The notes: generated by a model not told the origin, from the letters alone. Shown: positions 22,729-34,436, counted from the stretch's first letter. The stretch is DNA of 64,000 bases from Stictocephala bisonia (GCA_035578905.1 JAQJVL010000280.1:1116001-1180000); one strand, 5' to 3'. Program-made: numbers and translations.

Positions 22729-23735
22729 TCAATAAGTTGTGAGAGTAGTAAACCTGGTAATGAAAGTAACACTTCTGGGACTGTCTCAACACCTGACAAA
22801 ATACTTAGGCCTACCCCAACACCTGCAGCTACCAGCAGTCCCAAAAGCCCTAATGTAAACGGGAAGCCTGAGAGTGATATTTTGTCTAAGGTTACTTGTA
22901 CACTCGAGTTAACAGAGAAAGATAGAATCAATAATAAATCCAATCTGCTTTCTGACTTTTTAGGACCTAACTGGCTCAGTGATGATACCATTCATAAATA
23001 TTTTGAATTACTGAATGATAAGCTCAATGGTAACAATATTTTATGTTTGAACCCTACTATTTGCTATGCCCTAAAAACACTGAAGGACTATACTTTTCTC
23101 TTGGAACCTCTTGGACTTCGAAAATTCAATTATATAATCTTTCCTGTAAATGACTGTGATGAGGCTTCATTCGCTGGTGGATCTCACTAGAGCCTACTTG
23201 TTTTTGATAGAGATACACATATTTTTTATCATTATGACTCAAGTAAGAGTTATAATGCTAAAAGTGCCAAACTCAATTCCATGAAGATCCACAATTATTT
23301 TACCGACACTGACCTGACTACTCCTGTGTTTATGAGAAGAAGGCTCCACAACAACTGAACAATTATGACTGTGGCGTACATCTGCTAATCACAGCTGAAT
23401 GGATTATTAATCAAGTGCTTAGGCTAAAAGTATCTTGTTTAAAGGATGTCAATCTGTTGTTCCCCCTGTGTAAATCCAGTTTGATAACAAAGAGAAGTAA
23501 CATCGCCTATGTAATAAATAATAAACTAACAATCTCCATAGATTTTGTAGAATCACTTTTTTATTTTAAATTATGCACTCAACAGTTAACTGCTCCATCC
23601 TTAACTGAAACTAACAGAAACAATGTCACATCATCACATAGTAGTGTAAAACCCTTACAACAATGGCAAACAACTAAGAGTAAATTGTCTAACCAACCTC
23701 AAGGCATTGTCAGGATTTACTTTGTCTCTTTCTAA
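22684..23735 (+). pseudogene. LINE ORF1, Ulp1/SENP-like cysteine protease
   Basis: After a Ser/Pro-rich linker (TSGTVSTPDK...TPAATSSPKSP), the frame holds WLSDDTIHKYFELLN, the usual start of a C48 protease domain. It then has the catalytic-His block GGSH followed by a TAG in place of the expected Trp codon and SLLVFDRD, the Asp block FYHYDS, and after a one-base shift near 23350 QLNNYDCGVHLL, with the oxyanion Gln and catalytic Cys. All of His, Asp, Gln and Cys are present. Family role: cleavage of SUMO/NEDD8-type conjugates. Relatives of NEDP1/SENP8 size seem closest, but that is by eye. Confidence 0.8.
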
Positions 23736-23877
23736 TAAGTACCAGCCATTGACCACTGAAGACTCCAAAGATGTCCCAGATAAGGACAATGCCAACCCTG
23801 AAGACAATGTTAACAGCTCTCAGAAGTCTGATAAAATTAATACAGTTTCCCTCCATCCTAAAAGTGGCAGTAAAAGT

Positions 23878-24520
23878 GTCAAAAGTCAAAAGTCAAAAGT
23901 CAAAATCATCTTTATTAACTCATTCCTTAAGAATAGTTACAGCGTCAATGATAAAACTAACTAAACTAATAAATTAAACCTGTTAAATCAAAAACAATGA
24001 ATACAAGCAAGATTCATATTTGTCAACAATAAGACTAATAAGTTAAACCCATTAATAACAATTAATACAAGCAAGACTCAAAATTGTCATTAATAAAAAG
24101 GTAAAATGTGATAAAAGCTTAAATTTTATGATACTTCAAAATGTGTTCTGTAGAAATTCATCAATGCTGTAAAAGGGATGGTCCATGAGCCAGGTATTCA
24201 GTGCTGTCTTCAATGTGTTTCCAGTTTTTGATCTTAAATTTGGAGGTAGGCAGTTGTAAAATTTTCTTTCCATATATGTCGGTTTTTTCCCATATAAGGT
24301 GAGATGATGTCGTGGAAGGGGGTACATTGCTGAATTTCTTGTATTGTGATTATGAATGTCTTGCAGTCCTTCTGGGTTCTCTTTGTCAATGTATAAAACC
24401 AACTCCTGGATGTAAAGAGCTACAACTGTTAGGATTTTAAGGGTTTTGTAAACTTCTCTGCAACTGTCAAGTGTGTTCCAAAACAAAAAACTAATGGACA
24501 ACAGATTTGCCATAGTGAAG
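23878..24520 (-). mobile_element. Nested LINE 3' end (minus) inside the composite LINE
   Basis: On the minus strand, 24513-24136 encodes the LINE terminal block DIHNHNTRNSAMYPLPRHHL...FYNCLPPNLRSKTGN...FYSIDEFLQNTF. The 3' terminus is AATAAAGATGATTTTGACTT followed by TTTTGAC repeats (about four units at 23878-23905), the kind of microsatellite tail left by CR1/L2-group LINEs. Host LINE coding resumes at about 24520 in a compatible sense. Confidence 0.8.
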
Positions 24521-25095
24521 GTAAAGGAAGAAAGCTAAAAGTATCCATGTTCTCAGACAGTCAAGGAAGAGATGTTGCACATCAAATCACAGAAATTAAT
24601 CGAAATAGGGTAAAGGCCGTGGGAAATGTTCTGAGTGGTGCACGTCTTGTCCAGGTAGCAGAGCATGCAGTGCAGGCTAATGATGACTGTATCGTCATTC
24701 TTGGTGGCACTAATGACTCCACAGAGTACAATTTCTGAGAGATTTACTCATCATTAGAAAGCAAGCTGGTTGCTATAAACAAAAACAAGCCACTGGTATT
24801 ATCAACAATAGTAAGAAGTTATGATTTACATGAGACACACTATATTCATCATAAAATTGATCTCACAAACAATTACATTAGAGCACTAACAGATCGGCAT
24901 GACTCTATTTACATTAGAGTACTAACAGATCGGCATGACTCTATTTACCTGTTGGATCTGGATGTGCTTTCAAGATTCTATTTCACCCGACAAGGCTTCC
25001 ATTTAAATCACAGAGGAAAAACAAAAGTTGCATATCTTATCAGTAAAATTCTACATCAAATTTTTAAGGAATTAGATGTTGTTATCACTTGTGGA
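24520..25095 (+). pseudogene. LINE ORF1, SGNH/GDSL-type esterase domain
   Basis: Block I is MFSDSQGRDVAHQI (Ser in the nucleophile position of the GDS motif), block III is VILGGTNDS (Gly and Asn of the oxyanion hole), and the C-terminal block is FYFTRQGFHLNHRGK (catalytic His with the usual LINE-esterase TRxGxHLN context). A TGA interrupts at 24736, and a 37-bp tandem duplication (24876-24949) repeats the IRALTDRHDSIY segment. Esterase domains of this family are known in ORF1 of CR1-like LINEs. Confidence 0.8.
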
Positions 25096-25966
25096 AAACA
25101 ACCAATACAAATTATAGAGTGTAATATGAGAGAAAAATACAAGAATTTCGAGATGAAAAACTGACTGCCTTTGCGCATTGTATCTCGGCAGACCTGCATG
25201 ATAACAAAAACATGAGTGCTGGGGTTGCAAAGGACTTTGCTGATTGCTTTGGGAAGCCGGTTTCTTCTGATTACGTTGCATCTCATTTAACCTCTCAGAA
25301 TAAAGATATTGGTTCAACTATATATGGTTTAGTTACTAAAGCCAATTACTATGCAAAACCCAACATACTTAATTACAACTTTCAAAGTAGGGGACTGAAA
25401 CGGCTCATTTGCTCTCGATGGGCTGCACAAGGAACCGCATTCCTCTCCAACTTTTTGCTGCAAATATAGTCAACTTTCAACTGAAACTTGGAGCAACAGT
25501 GCAAATAGTGACATATGAAGAGTCAACTCGTGGGATACTAAGTAATGGGCTATCCCTCCCTGTTTTCATTATAACTTTACAACTTGAAATAACATCTCTT
25601 CAAAAACACCTGTTGACTCTTTTCATTGCTGACCCTGATAAGAATACAAATCCAACTGCTGCCCCCTGTGAGCCTGCAGAGACTTCTGCTGCAAGCTTTG
25701 CTGGGACCTCCTCCGAGACTCCTGTTGCAGCCTCTGACAGGGCTCCTGCTGAGGCTCGTACTGCGACTCCTGCTGCGACTTTTGCTGTGACTCCTGCTGT
25801 AGTCTCTGCTGAGACTCTTGCCGAGACTCCAGCTTGGAGGTTGGAGCAACCTCAACCTCAATCTATACCTACAATTGTAAACTCACCAGGATGCCTTGGG
25901 AATGATGTGACAAGTGAGTCTCTGGTGTCAAGTGAATTTTCTGGTTGTCAAGAAAAGTGTATTTAG
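25096..25966 (+). pseudogene. LINE ORF1, macro domain and Ala/Pro-rich linker
   Basis: The macro fold can be read through two frameshifts: first strand IQIIECNMREKY; then FAHCISADLHDNKNMSAGVA (compare the AHCIS...MGAGIA block of TARG1/OARD1); FADCFGKP; STIYGLVTKANYYAKPN; GLKRLICS; MGCTRNRIPLQLFAANI (the G-C/I-G-x-D-R block); and TVQIVTYEE as the last strand. Such domains bind or hydrolyse ADP-ribose on proteins. The SGNH frame joins directly to the first strand, so both were in one ORF. A low-complexity A-E-T-P linker (about residues encoded at 25640-25860) follows before the endonuclease. Confidence 0.78.
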
Positions 25967-26660
25967 TAATATAGTTCAATCTGCAGTGATCCCTCAGCTA
26001 TTAGGTTTTTGTGAGACTGATGCTTTGAATATATTGTTCTTGAATATTCAGGGTATCAGTTTTACAAAAAACAACATCTTAGAAACCTTCCTAATTAACA
26101 TTAATATTTACATAGTATGCTTATCTGAGCATTGGCAATCAGATGAGGGTATTAACCAAACATTTCCTGAAAATTTCATTTGTGCTGGCGCTTACTGTAG
26201 ATCTGAACATATCAGAGGTGGCACATCCGTTTTTGTACATGATAAATATCAATCTAGGTTGTGTGATGTTAGTAGATTTTGTAAAGAGTTCACTTTTGAA
26301 GCATCTGTTGTTTTCATAGATGACATTAAATTGATTGTTGTATCTGTGTACCACTCACCAAATGGTGATGCTCATGATTTTTTTAGCTATACTTGAACAG
26401 TTTTTATATTTTATTACCAAATGGTCTAACTACAATATTGTTCTAGGTGGAGATTTTAATGATAAATTTAATGTTCAATTAAAACTAAAACAGTAAAAGA
26501 ATGTTTAAATCTTTTTAAACAAAACAACTTTTATCATTTAAATGACAAACCCACAAGAGGTGATAAATGCCTAGACAATGTTTTTGTTTGTAAAAGACAG
26601 GCCACGATTTCTCTTTTAAATATCATCCCCTTTCCATATTCAGATCATAGAGGGATAGTT
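25967..26660 (+). pseudogene. LINE ORF2, APE endonuclease
   Basis: All expected motifs of the exonuclease-endonuclease-phosphatase fold are visible in order: LFLNIQGI (Asn), VCLSEHW (Glu), RGGTSVFV, VSVYHSPNG, then after a frameshift near 26395 LGGDFND (Asp/Asn), LDNVF, and PYSDHRGI (Asp-His). This is the target-nicking enzyme for target-primed reverse transcription. The domain begins only about 15 codons after the Ala/Pro-rich linker ORF overlaps it, so ORF1/ORF2 separation is tight. Confidence 0.85.
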
Positions 26661-26666
26661 ATTGAT

Positions 26667-28798
26667 ATGTGTCTAGCTAAAAACTCCTCTAAACAAATAG
26701 AATTTTCTAATACTTCTGCAGAATTAACATTTCACTTTCCTACTAAAAATATAAATAATCTATGTCTAAACTTAGCTTCTTACGATTGGCAAAATCTCTT
26801 AATAAAACTTGATGACAAGGATCCTGAGAACATGTTTAGTTATATGTTTAATATTCTAATTTATAACTTAAACTATTTTAAGGTTTTAAGGAAAAACAAA
26901 TATAGTGAGTCAAAAAGTAAAACTAAGTTTAAACAAGAGTGGTACACTTTTGAATTAGCTTCAATGAAAAAAAGACTTTTAGCTTTATATAACTTGAAAA
27001 GTAGCAATGGTCATACCTGTAATTTAGATCTAAACTTAGCATACAATAGATTAAAATGTCAGTACACTAATTCAATAAGAGAAGCAAAACTAGCATATAA
27101 TGTTCATTATATTGAAAATAGTAGTGATAAATGCAAAGCAGCATGGGATCTCATTAAGAAAAATAATATTTCTTCTGGTAAAGTCACTTGTAAAATAGAA
27201 CCTGATGTTCTTAACAATTATTTTACTTACTGTATATGTGACATAAAAAACAAATTGAATAATCCCAAACCATCCAGTTGTTATTTAGAGAACATAAATG
27301 GGAATGTTAATAATAATAATGTTACATTTAGTTGGGAAAATATCACACATAATAAACTAATTTCTGCTGCACATAGCAACAATGTATACGGTATTTCAAA
27401 TAACCTACTCAAAAGTATTGTTTACAGTCTTGATGTACCTCTTTCAAGTTGTATCAACCTTCTGTTAAGAGAAGGAGTATTTCCAGACTTATTGAAGGTA
27501 TCTCGTGTTTGTCCGGTTTATAAGAAGGGTCACAAAGATCTACCTCATAGTTTTCGCCCCATATCAGTCATTCCAGTAATAGGCAAGTTTATTGAAGTTT
27601 ATGAACAAGTCAGCGAATATTTTGAAACAAATAACTTATTTAACATATCCCAATTCGGTTTTAGGAAGGGAATGTCCACAATTGATGCTCTTGACAATCT
27701 CATTAGGCAAAACAAAACCTTTGCTCAGGGAACCTTCTGTGACCTGAGCAAGGCATTTAATTGTGTTGATTTTAACATTCTCATTAACAAGTTGAACCTA
27801 TATGGATTTCATGGCTCTTCCTTAAAATTCTTTTTTTCATATTTAAAGAACCGTAATCAAATTGTTAGCATCAATGGGAAGTCATCCCAAGTTAAAGACG
27901 TTAACTGGGGTGTTCCTCAAGGATCAGTCCTTGGACCTTCTCTATTTTAAATTTATATTAATGACTTACCTCTGGCAGTAAATACTAAAACTTTCTCTAC
28001 GCGGATGATACAACTTTTTTTCATATAAGTCATAACCCTAATGAATTGGAGAAATTAGCAGATCAGACAATGCAAAACGCATCTAATTGGTTTCATTCAA
28101 ACGGATTTTTGTTAAATAAGGAAAAAACTCAGAATATACTTTTTACACTAAAAAATAACTTCACTCAAACAAACAATAAAATAACATCAGCTAAATTTGT
28201 AGGTCTTCATGTCGATAATCAATTATCCTGGAACTTGCACTTTGACCATCTGTCTTCCAGACTATCCCGGGTTATTTATCTTCTAAAACGTCTCACTGAT
28301 CAATTTCCGAAAAATTATCTTAGAACAGCGTACTTTGCCTATTTCCAATCAGTAATGAGATATGGTCTGATTTTCTGGGGTGGGAGTGGTAGAATAAATG
28401 AAATTTTACTTCTTCAAAAGAAGGCTTTAAGAGCCATGAATGGGTCTAACCCAAGAGAACACTGCAAACCTCTTTTCATTGACTGGCATATTCAAACAGT
28501 AGTAAATTTATTTATTTTTGATCTCATTAACTATATTCTAAAAAATCCAGAATATTTAAAATTTAACAGTCATGATCACAACACTCGATTTAAAAATAAT
28601 GCAATGATAGAATCCCACCGTCTTAGTAAAACCAGTAATAGTCATATTATTTTATCAGTAAAAATATACAATGTTCTAAAAGAGCCCATCAATGCTTATC
28701 CTGAAAATGTTTTTTATTTTTGTTCTATAATTTGGCTACTTGAGAACCCTTTTTATAACCTGGATGACTTTCTTAACACTGGAAATGTATTGTTATAA
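26667..28798 (+). pseudogene. LINE ORF2, reverse transcriptase and C-terminal block
   Basis: The first frame (26667-27950) has a pre-RT region, then [44 protein letters not shown] and [14 protein letters not shown], followed by a premature TAA at 27948. The catalytic box reads L-Y-A-D-D-T-T in a shifted frame near 27993-28013. The second frame (28046-28798) has the thumb KFVGLHVDNQLSWNLHFDH and YGLIFWGG, and the terminal block HDHNTRFKN...FYNLDDFLN. The catalytic Asp pair survives, but the frameshift and stop abolish expression. Confidence 0.88.
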
Positions 28799-29103
28799 TA
28801 GGATTTTTTATCTTTTATTTTATTATTTTATTTTAATTTTTTTATTTCATTTTATTGTAATTTTTTCTCTCTTATTTTTTATTTATTATTTTTTTTACTG
28901 AGCCTTGCTGCTTTTAATATTGTAACTTTCATTATCACAACCTATGTATCTGAATTGTATCTTTGTACCTTAGTTCTTGTTAGAACAGTTCTCTTTTTTA
29001 GAAATAGGAGCCTTTGACAAGGTTCTTGTTACTGCTATTTTGTCATTGTCAATGATATGTAATGTATTCTTACGACAAATAAAGATTTATTATCATCATT
29101 ATT

Positions 29104-30000
29104 TATTTATAATTTTTTTCAATTTAACCTTTGAGTTTCTAATGTTTTTGCTATTATGTTAATAGGAAATCTTGTAGGATGTTGTAAGAAGAGATTCATA
29201 GGTTATCACTGTGAACTCCTTGCAATGTACATTAAACAGATTTCATTATATACGTAAATATTAGTAATTTGCAACAAATCCAAATTTGTATGACAAAATT
29301 TAAATGTTGTTAAGACTATCATTTTTATTCTTACATTTTCTTGTTGAGATGTATCTACTTAGATTACAAAAGTTATCATTTATTTTAAATTCTGTTACTC
29401 TAAACATACTTGAATAATTTAAATAAATCCCTGTATTTTATTATTTTTAAACATTTGGACCATTATCCATACTGATATTTCATGATTTAATAATATATTT
29501 ATATTTGTAAATTGTTACATGCTATATAAGCAGTGACTTTTCCTTTGTATGCTATAAGGATGGAATTTTTTATGAACATAAATTATTCAAATAATATCCC
29601 TACTTAAATAATTTATAGGGATTTTTATAAAAAATGGGTTTTTTAAATAAACATTATCCAGTAAGTATCTGAAATCATAAGTAGAAACCTTTACATTTTT
29701 TTTTATAGAAAATAATATTAATATAAAAATATTTTGTACAAATTGGTACATTCTCTAATAAGTACTATGACTATTGAACACATTTATATGTTGAAATCAT
29801 CATAAAAGTATCTGAATGTAAAATAGATTATTTTATAAATTTTTTTAATTGTCACAAAAGTATTAGTCAAAAATACATGAACTTTAAAATTAAAAAAATT
29901 TTATTCTTTATGAAGTCTTTTTATAAATAGATCATTTGCTTAAACAACATATACTAAATTAAGAAAACGACAAAAATAATTAGTTATTACATAAGCCCCT
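29104..30000. other. AT-rich DNA, no gene recognised
   Basis: About 900 bp with only short shadow ORFs. No terminal repeats or RNA genes were identified. Confidence 0.5.
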
Positions 30001-30015
30001 TACTCTTTGGTTTTT

Positions 30016-30136
30016 TGGGGGGCTGTTACTTTGGGGGGGCTGTTACTTTGGGGGGCTGTTACTTGGGGGGGGGGGCTGTTACTTGGGGGGGGCTGTTACT
30101 TTGGGGGGGCTGTTACTTTGGGGGGGCTGTTACTTT
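30016..30136 (+). repeat. G-run tandem repeat, potential G-quadruplex
   Basis: About seven units of GGGGGGCTGTTACTTTG with G runs of 6-10, ending in GGCTGTTACTTTCAGG. The G runs are separated by 11-12 bases, so intramolecular quadruplexes need long loops, but adjacent strands can pair. Unit-length variation is mostly in the G run. Confidence 0.85.
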
Positions 30137-30879
30137 CAGGCAATTATAGGTTATTTTAATTTTGGGACATCTTGTCAGAGATAAATGCCATTATTTTAAG
30201 ACTGATTTTTCATATATTTGTATTTCAAATACTGATACACATACATTTATTACAATACTGATCCTAAGATTATTTTAAAACCTACAAGTTTCGATTTGCT
30301 TTATTCTTTTCAATATTTAAACTGACTATATTTTTTTAGATTAGTTTAAAATATGAAACAAACGAATATCAAGTTCTTTTATTTGAAAATTTTACTTATT
30401 TTAAAAAACTTGTAACATTGTCAATTTTGATGGCTAAGTATTAAGATAGAATTATAGTACCATAGTAGTAGTTACATTTGCTTCACGTATGACCTATACA
30501 TTGTACAGTGTACTTTTTTGATCAACAGATTTTTTAATTTGATTTTTTCATTAGAAAAGAATAAATTATTTGTTTTTAACTATAAATCAATCTTTTAATT
30601 CTTTGACGATTCCCCGTCCAAGGGATATTACCTTTTGGATGTATTGTGATGTAGAAAAAAAGGACATATTCTTTATACAGTAGACAGTTGTAGATACATA
30701 ATGAATATATAGTAAATATATTATGTTGTTTAATTTATAACCATATTATGCTTATAATATTAATTCATTAAAACTGACAATTATATACAGTAAACACTTG
30801 TCGATGTCTAAGAAATATTATAGTAATTAATGATTTTTAAGAATTCTATAGGCCTACAATGAAATGTCTTGTTCAAAAC

Positions 30880-31475
30880 TTCAACACACTAAAGGCCTTT
30901 ATTGGAAGCAGAAAATAATTTTTTATAATCACACAGGTGCATAACCCAGGTCAAAAGACATATAAGCTTGAAGAGTCCATTATATGCCACATGGAGAGCA
31001 TCTTGCTCTAACTCACTAAGCAGTTAAAACAGTGACATTGGATATCCTACAACCATATCTTCGCAACTCTTAGTGGAATTGATAAACGTAGAGCTTCTCT
31101 TAGAGTATCAAGAGAACTAATTTGGAACAAAAAAGTATATTCTTCAGAGAGATAAGATGGTAATTTTGATCAGATGATAACATGCAAAAATGCAAGAACA
31201 TTGTATTGGTTAAGATTCCTTGTTTCAAAGCAAGTAGCTGCTCAAGATATGGAGTGACATAAGTTGAAAATGGAACAGATGTAATAATTCTGCACACGTT
31301 GCAGTCTCTCCGAGAGCTCAACAGTAATATCGTTAGTGACTACATCACAGTAGTTGAAGTGAGGTAACACCAGAGTCTTCACCACCACGACTTTAACATT
31401 AAATGGAATAAAGCAAATCGACTTTAACATTAAATGGAATAAAGCAAATCGCTTTAAACTGATAAACAACCAGTA
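30880..31475 (-). pseudogene. LINE reverse transcriptase C-terminal remnant
   Basis: Minus-strand frames read VVVKTLVLPHFNYCDVV, LSERLQRVQNYYI, then VTPYLEQLLALKQGI, the post-RT region of Jockey/R1-like LINEs. A 31-bp tandem duplication at 31390-31452 (GACTTTAACATTAAATGGAA core) interrupts it. RT palm and endonuclease are absent. Confidence 0.7.
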
Positions 31476-31479
31476 CTGA

Positions 31480-32071
31480 TAAGTTATCAGACCCTAAAAG
31501 TAGAATAAACTACCTCAATATAAACAATTCTATGCCAAGGACGATGCTGTGCAAACACATACAGTCGCCTCTATTTATTGTTGTTCTGGAGAATCTTATT
31601 CAAGAATAGGAAAGTTTTTACTTACAAAAATTAAAACTTACATTTATTTTTAATGTTTATATGTATTATAGACCTATTTTAGTTCTATATGTGTGTGTAC
31701 AATTTTATGTTATACATTATTATTTTACTGTTATTAATCTATATTAGTAAGAATCTCAGATGACAAAAAATTAGAAACTAACACTATCAACTATTTATTT
31801 TAGGACGATATTTTAACAATTTCATCAAGAATACTCGTAAATAATCATGAAGCTTGTCCATGATCATATTATTTTATAAAAATTTGATATTTTGATTTTT
31901 AACACTTTTTCAGGACATTTTTTGCACACTCAAACGATAAAATATTTCAAAATGAGTGAAACAATTAAAAAGTAATTGAAAAACTTATAAAAAGTTACTT
32001 TTATATTTCATTGTATTTCCGTTTTGTTAATAACCCTTTTTTTTCTTTAATACTTATATTTTTATTTAGTT
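31480..32071. other. AT-rich DNA, no feature recognised
   Basis: No ORF, RNA gene or defined repeat was supported here. Confidence 0.5.
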
Positions 32072-32079
32072 GTTTAAAC

Positions 32080-33091
32080 CAGCAGTTCTCAATCTTTTAC
32101 CAGTTGTGTACACATTACCAATTAAAAAATAATAAATTGTACCCCTTGACTATACTCTAGTCACTAGATAATTTTGAGTAGCTAGATTTTGGGTAGAACT
32201 AGAACTAGAACACGACCTGAATCAACATAATTCATTTAGACAACATCATTATATTAAAGAGCGTCTAAATAGTTATCAACAAATATTTTTAGGATACTTT
32301 TTTTAAACTGTAGACATGTATTACAATGAGCAAATGTTTTAGCAATAAAGTAGGCAATTTTAAAAATATTAATCAGACTTAGATAAGGTTTATAATAACT
32401 CCAGTATCATATTAAATATAATTTACTACTTAAAAACAACATAAAATTATTAAATATGCCCGTGCATGATAGCAGAATTTAAAATTATATTTAAATGAAA
32501 CAATTAGAATTTTCACCGCGGATAGAAACTTTACTTGGAAAGATCTTAAGCTGTGACAGTAATTGTCTTTAAGAGGCATCGTTTAAAGTAAAATAACTAA
32601 CAATGAACATTGATAGTGTTTCCTCAACTAAAACAAAGTTGTTGTTATAAGAAACAGAACAGAATACATAGAACACGAGTATGAGTACAGAAGCAGTCCC
32701 TTTACATTTGTTTTGAGTACAGTTTCTGTATCGAGTCCATTATATTGATCTGATTGGCAGACTATCAAAATATAACTAAGCCAATGCTTAGTTCAACTTG
32801 TACCAGATTTTATTCGAATTTGAGTGCAAACAACCTTTCCTCCCTATGGTATCCATGTAAACTACCCAAGTACTTTTGAACTCAGGACGACTGAAAACTG
32901 ACTCAAATCCATACAAGTACTGTCTTGACTCGAATACACCAAGTATGTACCACTTGACTTGTCCTATCAATAACTCATATCAACAGTGATTGAAAAGGTT
33001 AGTCACGCTATCCTTTTAAACCTGAAATTTATGAATTGTATACCTTGGGTTTTGGAGTACACCAGAAGGTACCAAAGTTTGAGAACCGCTG
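32080..33091. mobile_element. Non-autonomous hAT element
   Basis: The ends CAGCAGTTCTCAATCTTTTA (from 32080) and, at the right, reverse complement CAGCGGTTCTCAAACTTTGG (to 33091) fit the CAGNGGTTCTCAAACT consensus of hAT elements. An exact 8-bp target duplication, GTTTAAAC, flanks it (32072-32079 and 33092-33099). The interior of about 1 kb has no recognisable transposase. Confidence 0.92.
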
Positions 33092-33229
33092 GTTTAAACG
33101 ATCATGATTTAAAGAAATAATATTAGCCTCTCAATTTTATTCTTAGTTAAGATAAACAATTCATCCAATAACAATGGTATTCAGTTATATTTTTACTCGG
33201 TGGGAAAGTCTTAATTTAGGAACACGGTT

Positions 33230-34045
33230 AGTACAAATACCGGTCATAAGCGCAGCTAAACGCCTCCATATACAGGGTGAGTCATTTAAGGTGTCCTAAA
33301 TGGATAACGGAAGAACAGTGTGAGCTATAACAAAACTAATTATTTAGTAAATTTCCTACAAAATGACATGCCACATGATAATATTTGATCAATCTTTCCT
33401 ACCCCCAAAATATAAATATTTTGAAAAAGCTCAAAAGTTGGCAACTCGAAATTCTTAAATGGAAAGGTATGTCATGTACCTCATTTTGCAGGTCTTTTAA
33501 AAATAAAACTTTTTATGTTGAAACCATTTGTCCATTTCTAACCATTTTGGAATTAGAGCTAAAAAAACTGTTATTTTAACAAATGTTCAATGCTGAAATT
33601 GTATACTTTTTTGTATAAATAAAAATATGAATTTATAATAATACTTACAAAATCTAAATAATATAAGCTGAAGCAATGTCCACTAGATAGTTTTACATTC
33701 ACTAACAGAATAATTAAGATTTGCAATAAAAACTATTCTACTACAAGAAATGTCTAACTGAAGGAAGATATTGGAATAATTTGTAGACATATAGAGTGTT
33801 CAAATAGACTAATTCTGAAAAATGTGATAGTAAACTGAGGTCCTGTTGTGGGTATTTTATGACATTTTACACAGCTTAAATTAGTTAAAAATCTGGACAA
33901 AAGGAATATTCCTTCAGTGTTCTTCGAAAGTGCTAATTATTAATGACCACTAATCATTCCACTGGAGGTTAATTGATACCTTTCAATTAACCTCTAACAA
34001 TGTCCTTGTTGGTTTTTATTAATAACTAAAGTAATTATGACTATT
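33230..34045. other. Mostly featureless AT-rich DNA
   Basis: One possible transposon end, ACAGGGTGAGTCATTTAAGG at 33272, is seen without a matching partner nearby. No gene is supported. Confidence 0.4.
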
Positions 34046-34047
34046 AT

Positions 34048-34121
34048 GAAACTCTTTAAAGCTAAGCTACTGCCATACAATATATCTTTAAAGCTAAGCT
34101 ACTGCCATACAATATATCTTT
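34048..34121. repeat. Tandem duplication, about 37-bp unit
   Basis: Two copies of CTTTAAAGCTAAGCTACTGC + CATACAATATAT in direct tandem. Confidence 0.85.
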
Positions 34122-34436
34122 CTGGTAAAGGTGATTAATGGTCATCATTTAAGTTACCAAAATTTAATATTAAGTTTTAAATTGATTTAATTAGTTGTAT
34201 TTAGTAACATATCTAATAATGATATTAATCATACAAAATATATAGTCAAAATATTAAAATTGCATAATATTTAAATATGAAAAGAGCTTGGAAAATGTAA
34301 AAATTCAGTAAACCCTCGATTTAACGTACTCCAATTTAACAGACAGCTTACAGCTGCATTACAGTATCCAAAATTGTATATATTACAGGATTAGGGTTAT
34401 TAAGGAATTTTTATAGAAAAATTGTAATTTATAAAA

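Larger units (their letters stand above)
22400..29103 (+). mobile_element. Composite LINE: PWWP-Ulp1-SGNH-macro-EN-RT
   Basis: A near full-length but decayed non-LTR retrotransposon. Domain order on the plus strand: PWWP (22440-22720), Ulp1-like cysteine protease (22880-23460), SGNH esterase (24547-25090), macro domain (25096-25560), Pro/Ala-rich linker (25640-25880), APE endonuclease (26010-26660), RT and C-terminal block (26667-28798), and a 3' end with AATAAAGATTTATTATCATC near 29090. A second LINE 3' end in opposite orientation is nested at 23878-24520. Breaks are single-base shifts or stops within otherwise readable domains. The RT resembles the CR1/Daphne-like group, but clade assignment is inference. 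Confidence 0.85.

Noticed and set aside
25577..25861. Arg/Ser-rich minus-strand ORF resembling an SR protein
   Set aside because: It is the antisense of the Ala/Pro/Glu-rich linker in the LINE ORF1 (GCT/ACT repeats), with no independent support.
30016..30136. Direct repeats that could be taken for a CRISPR array
   Set aside because: Units are contiguous with no unique spacers, the DNA is eukaryotic, and the pattern is a simple G-rich satellite.
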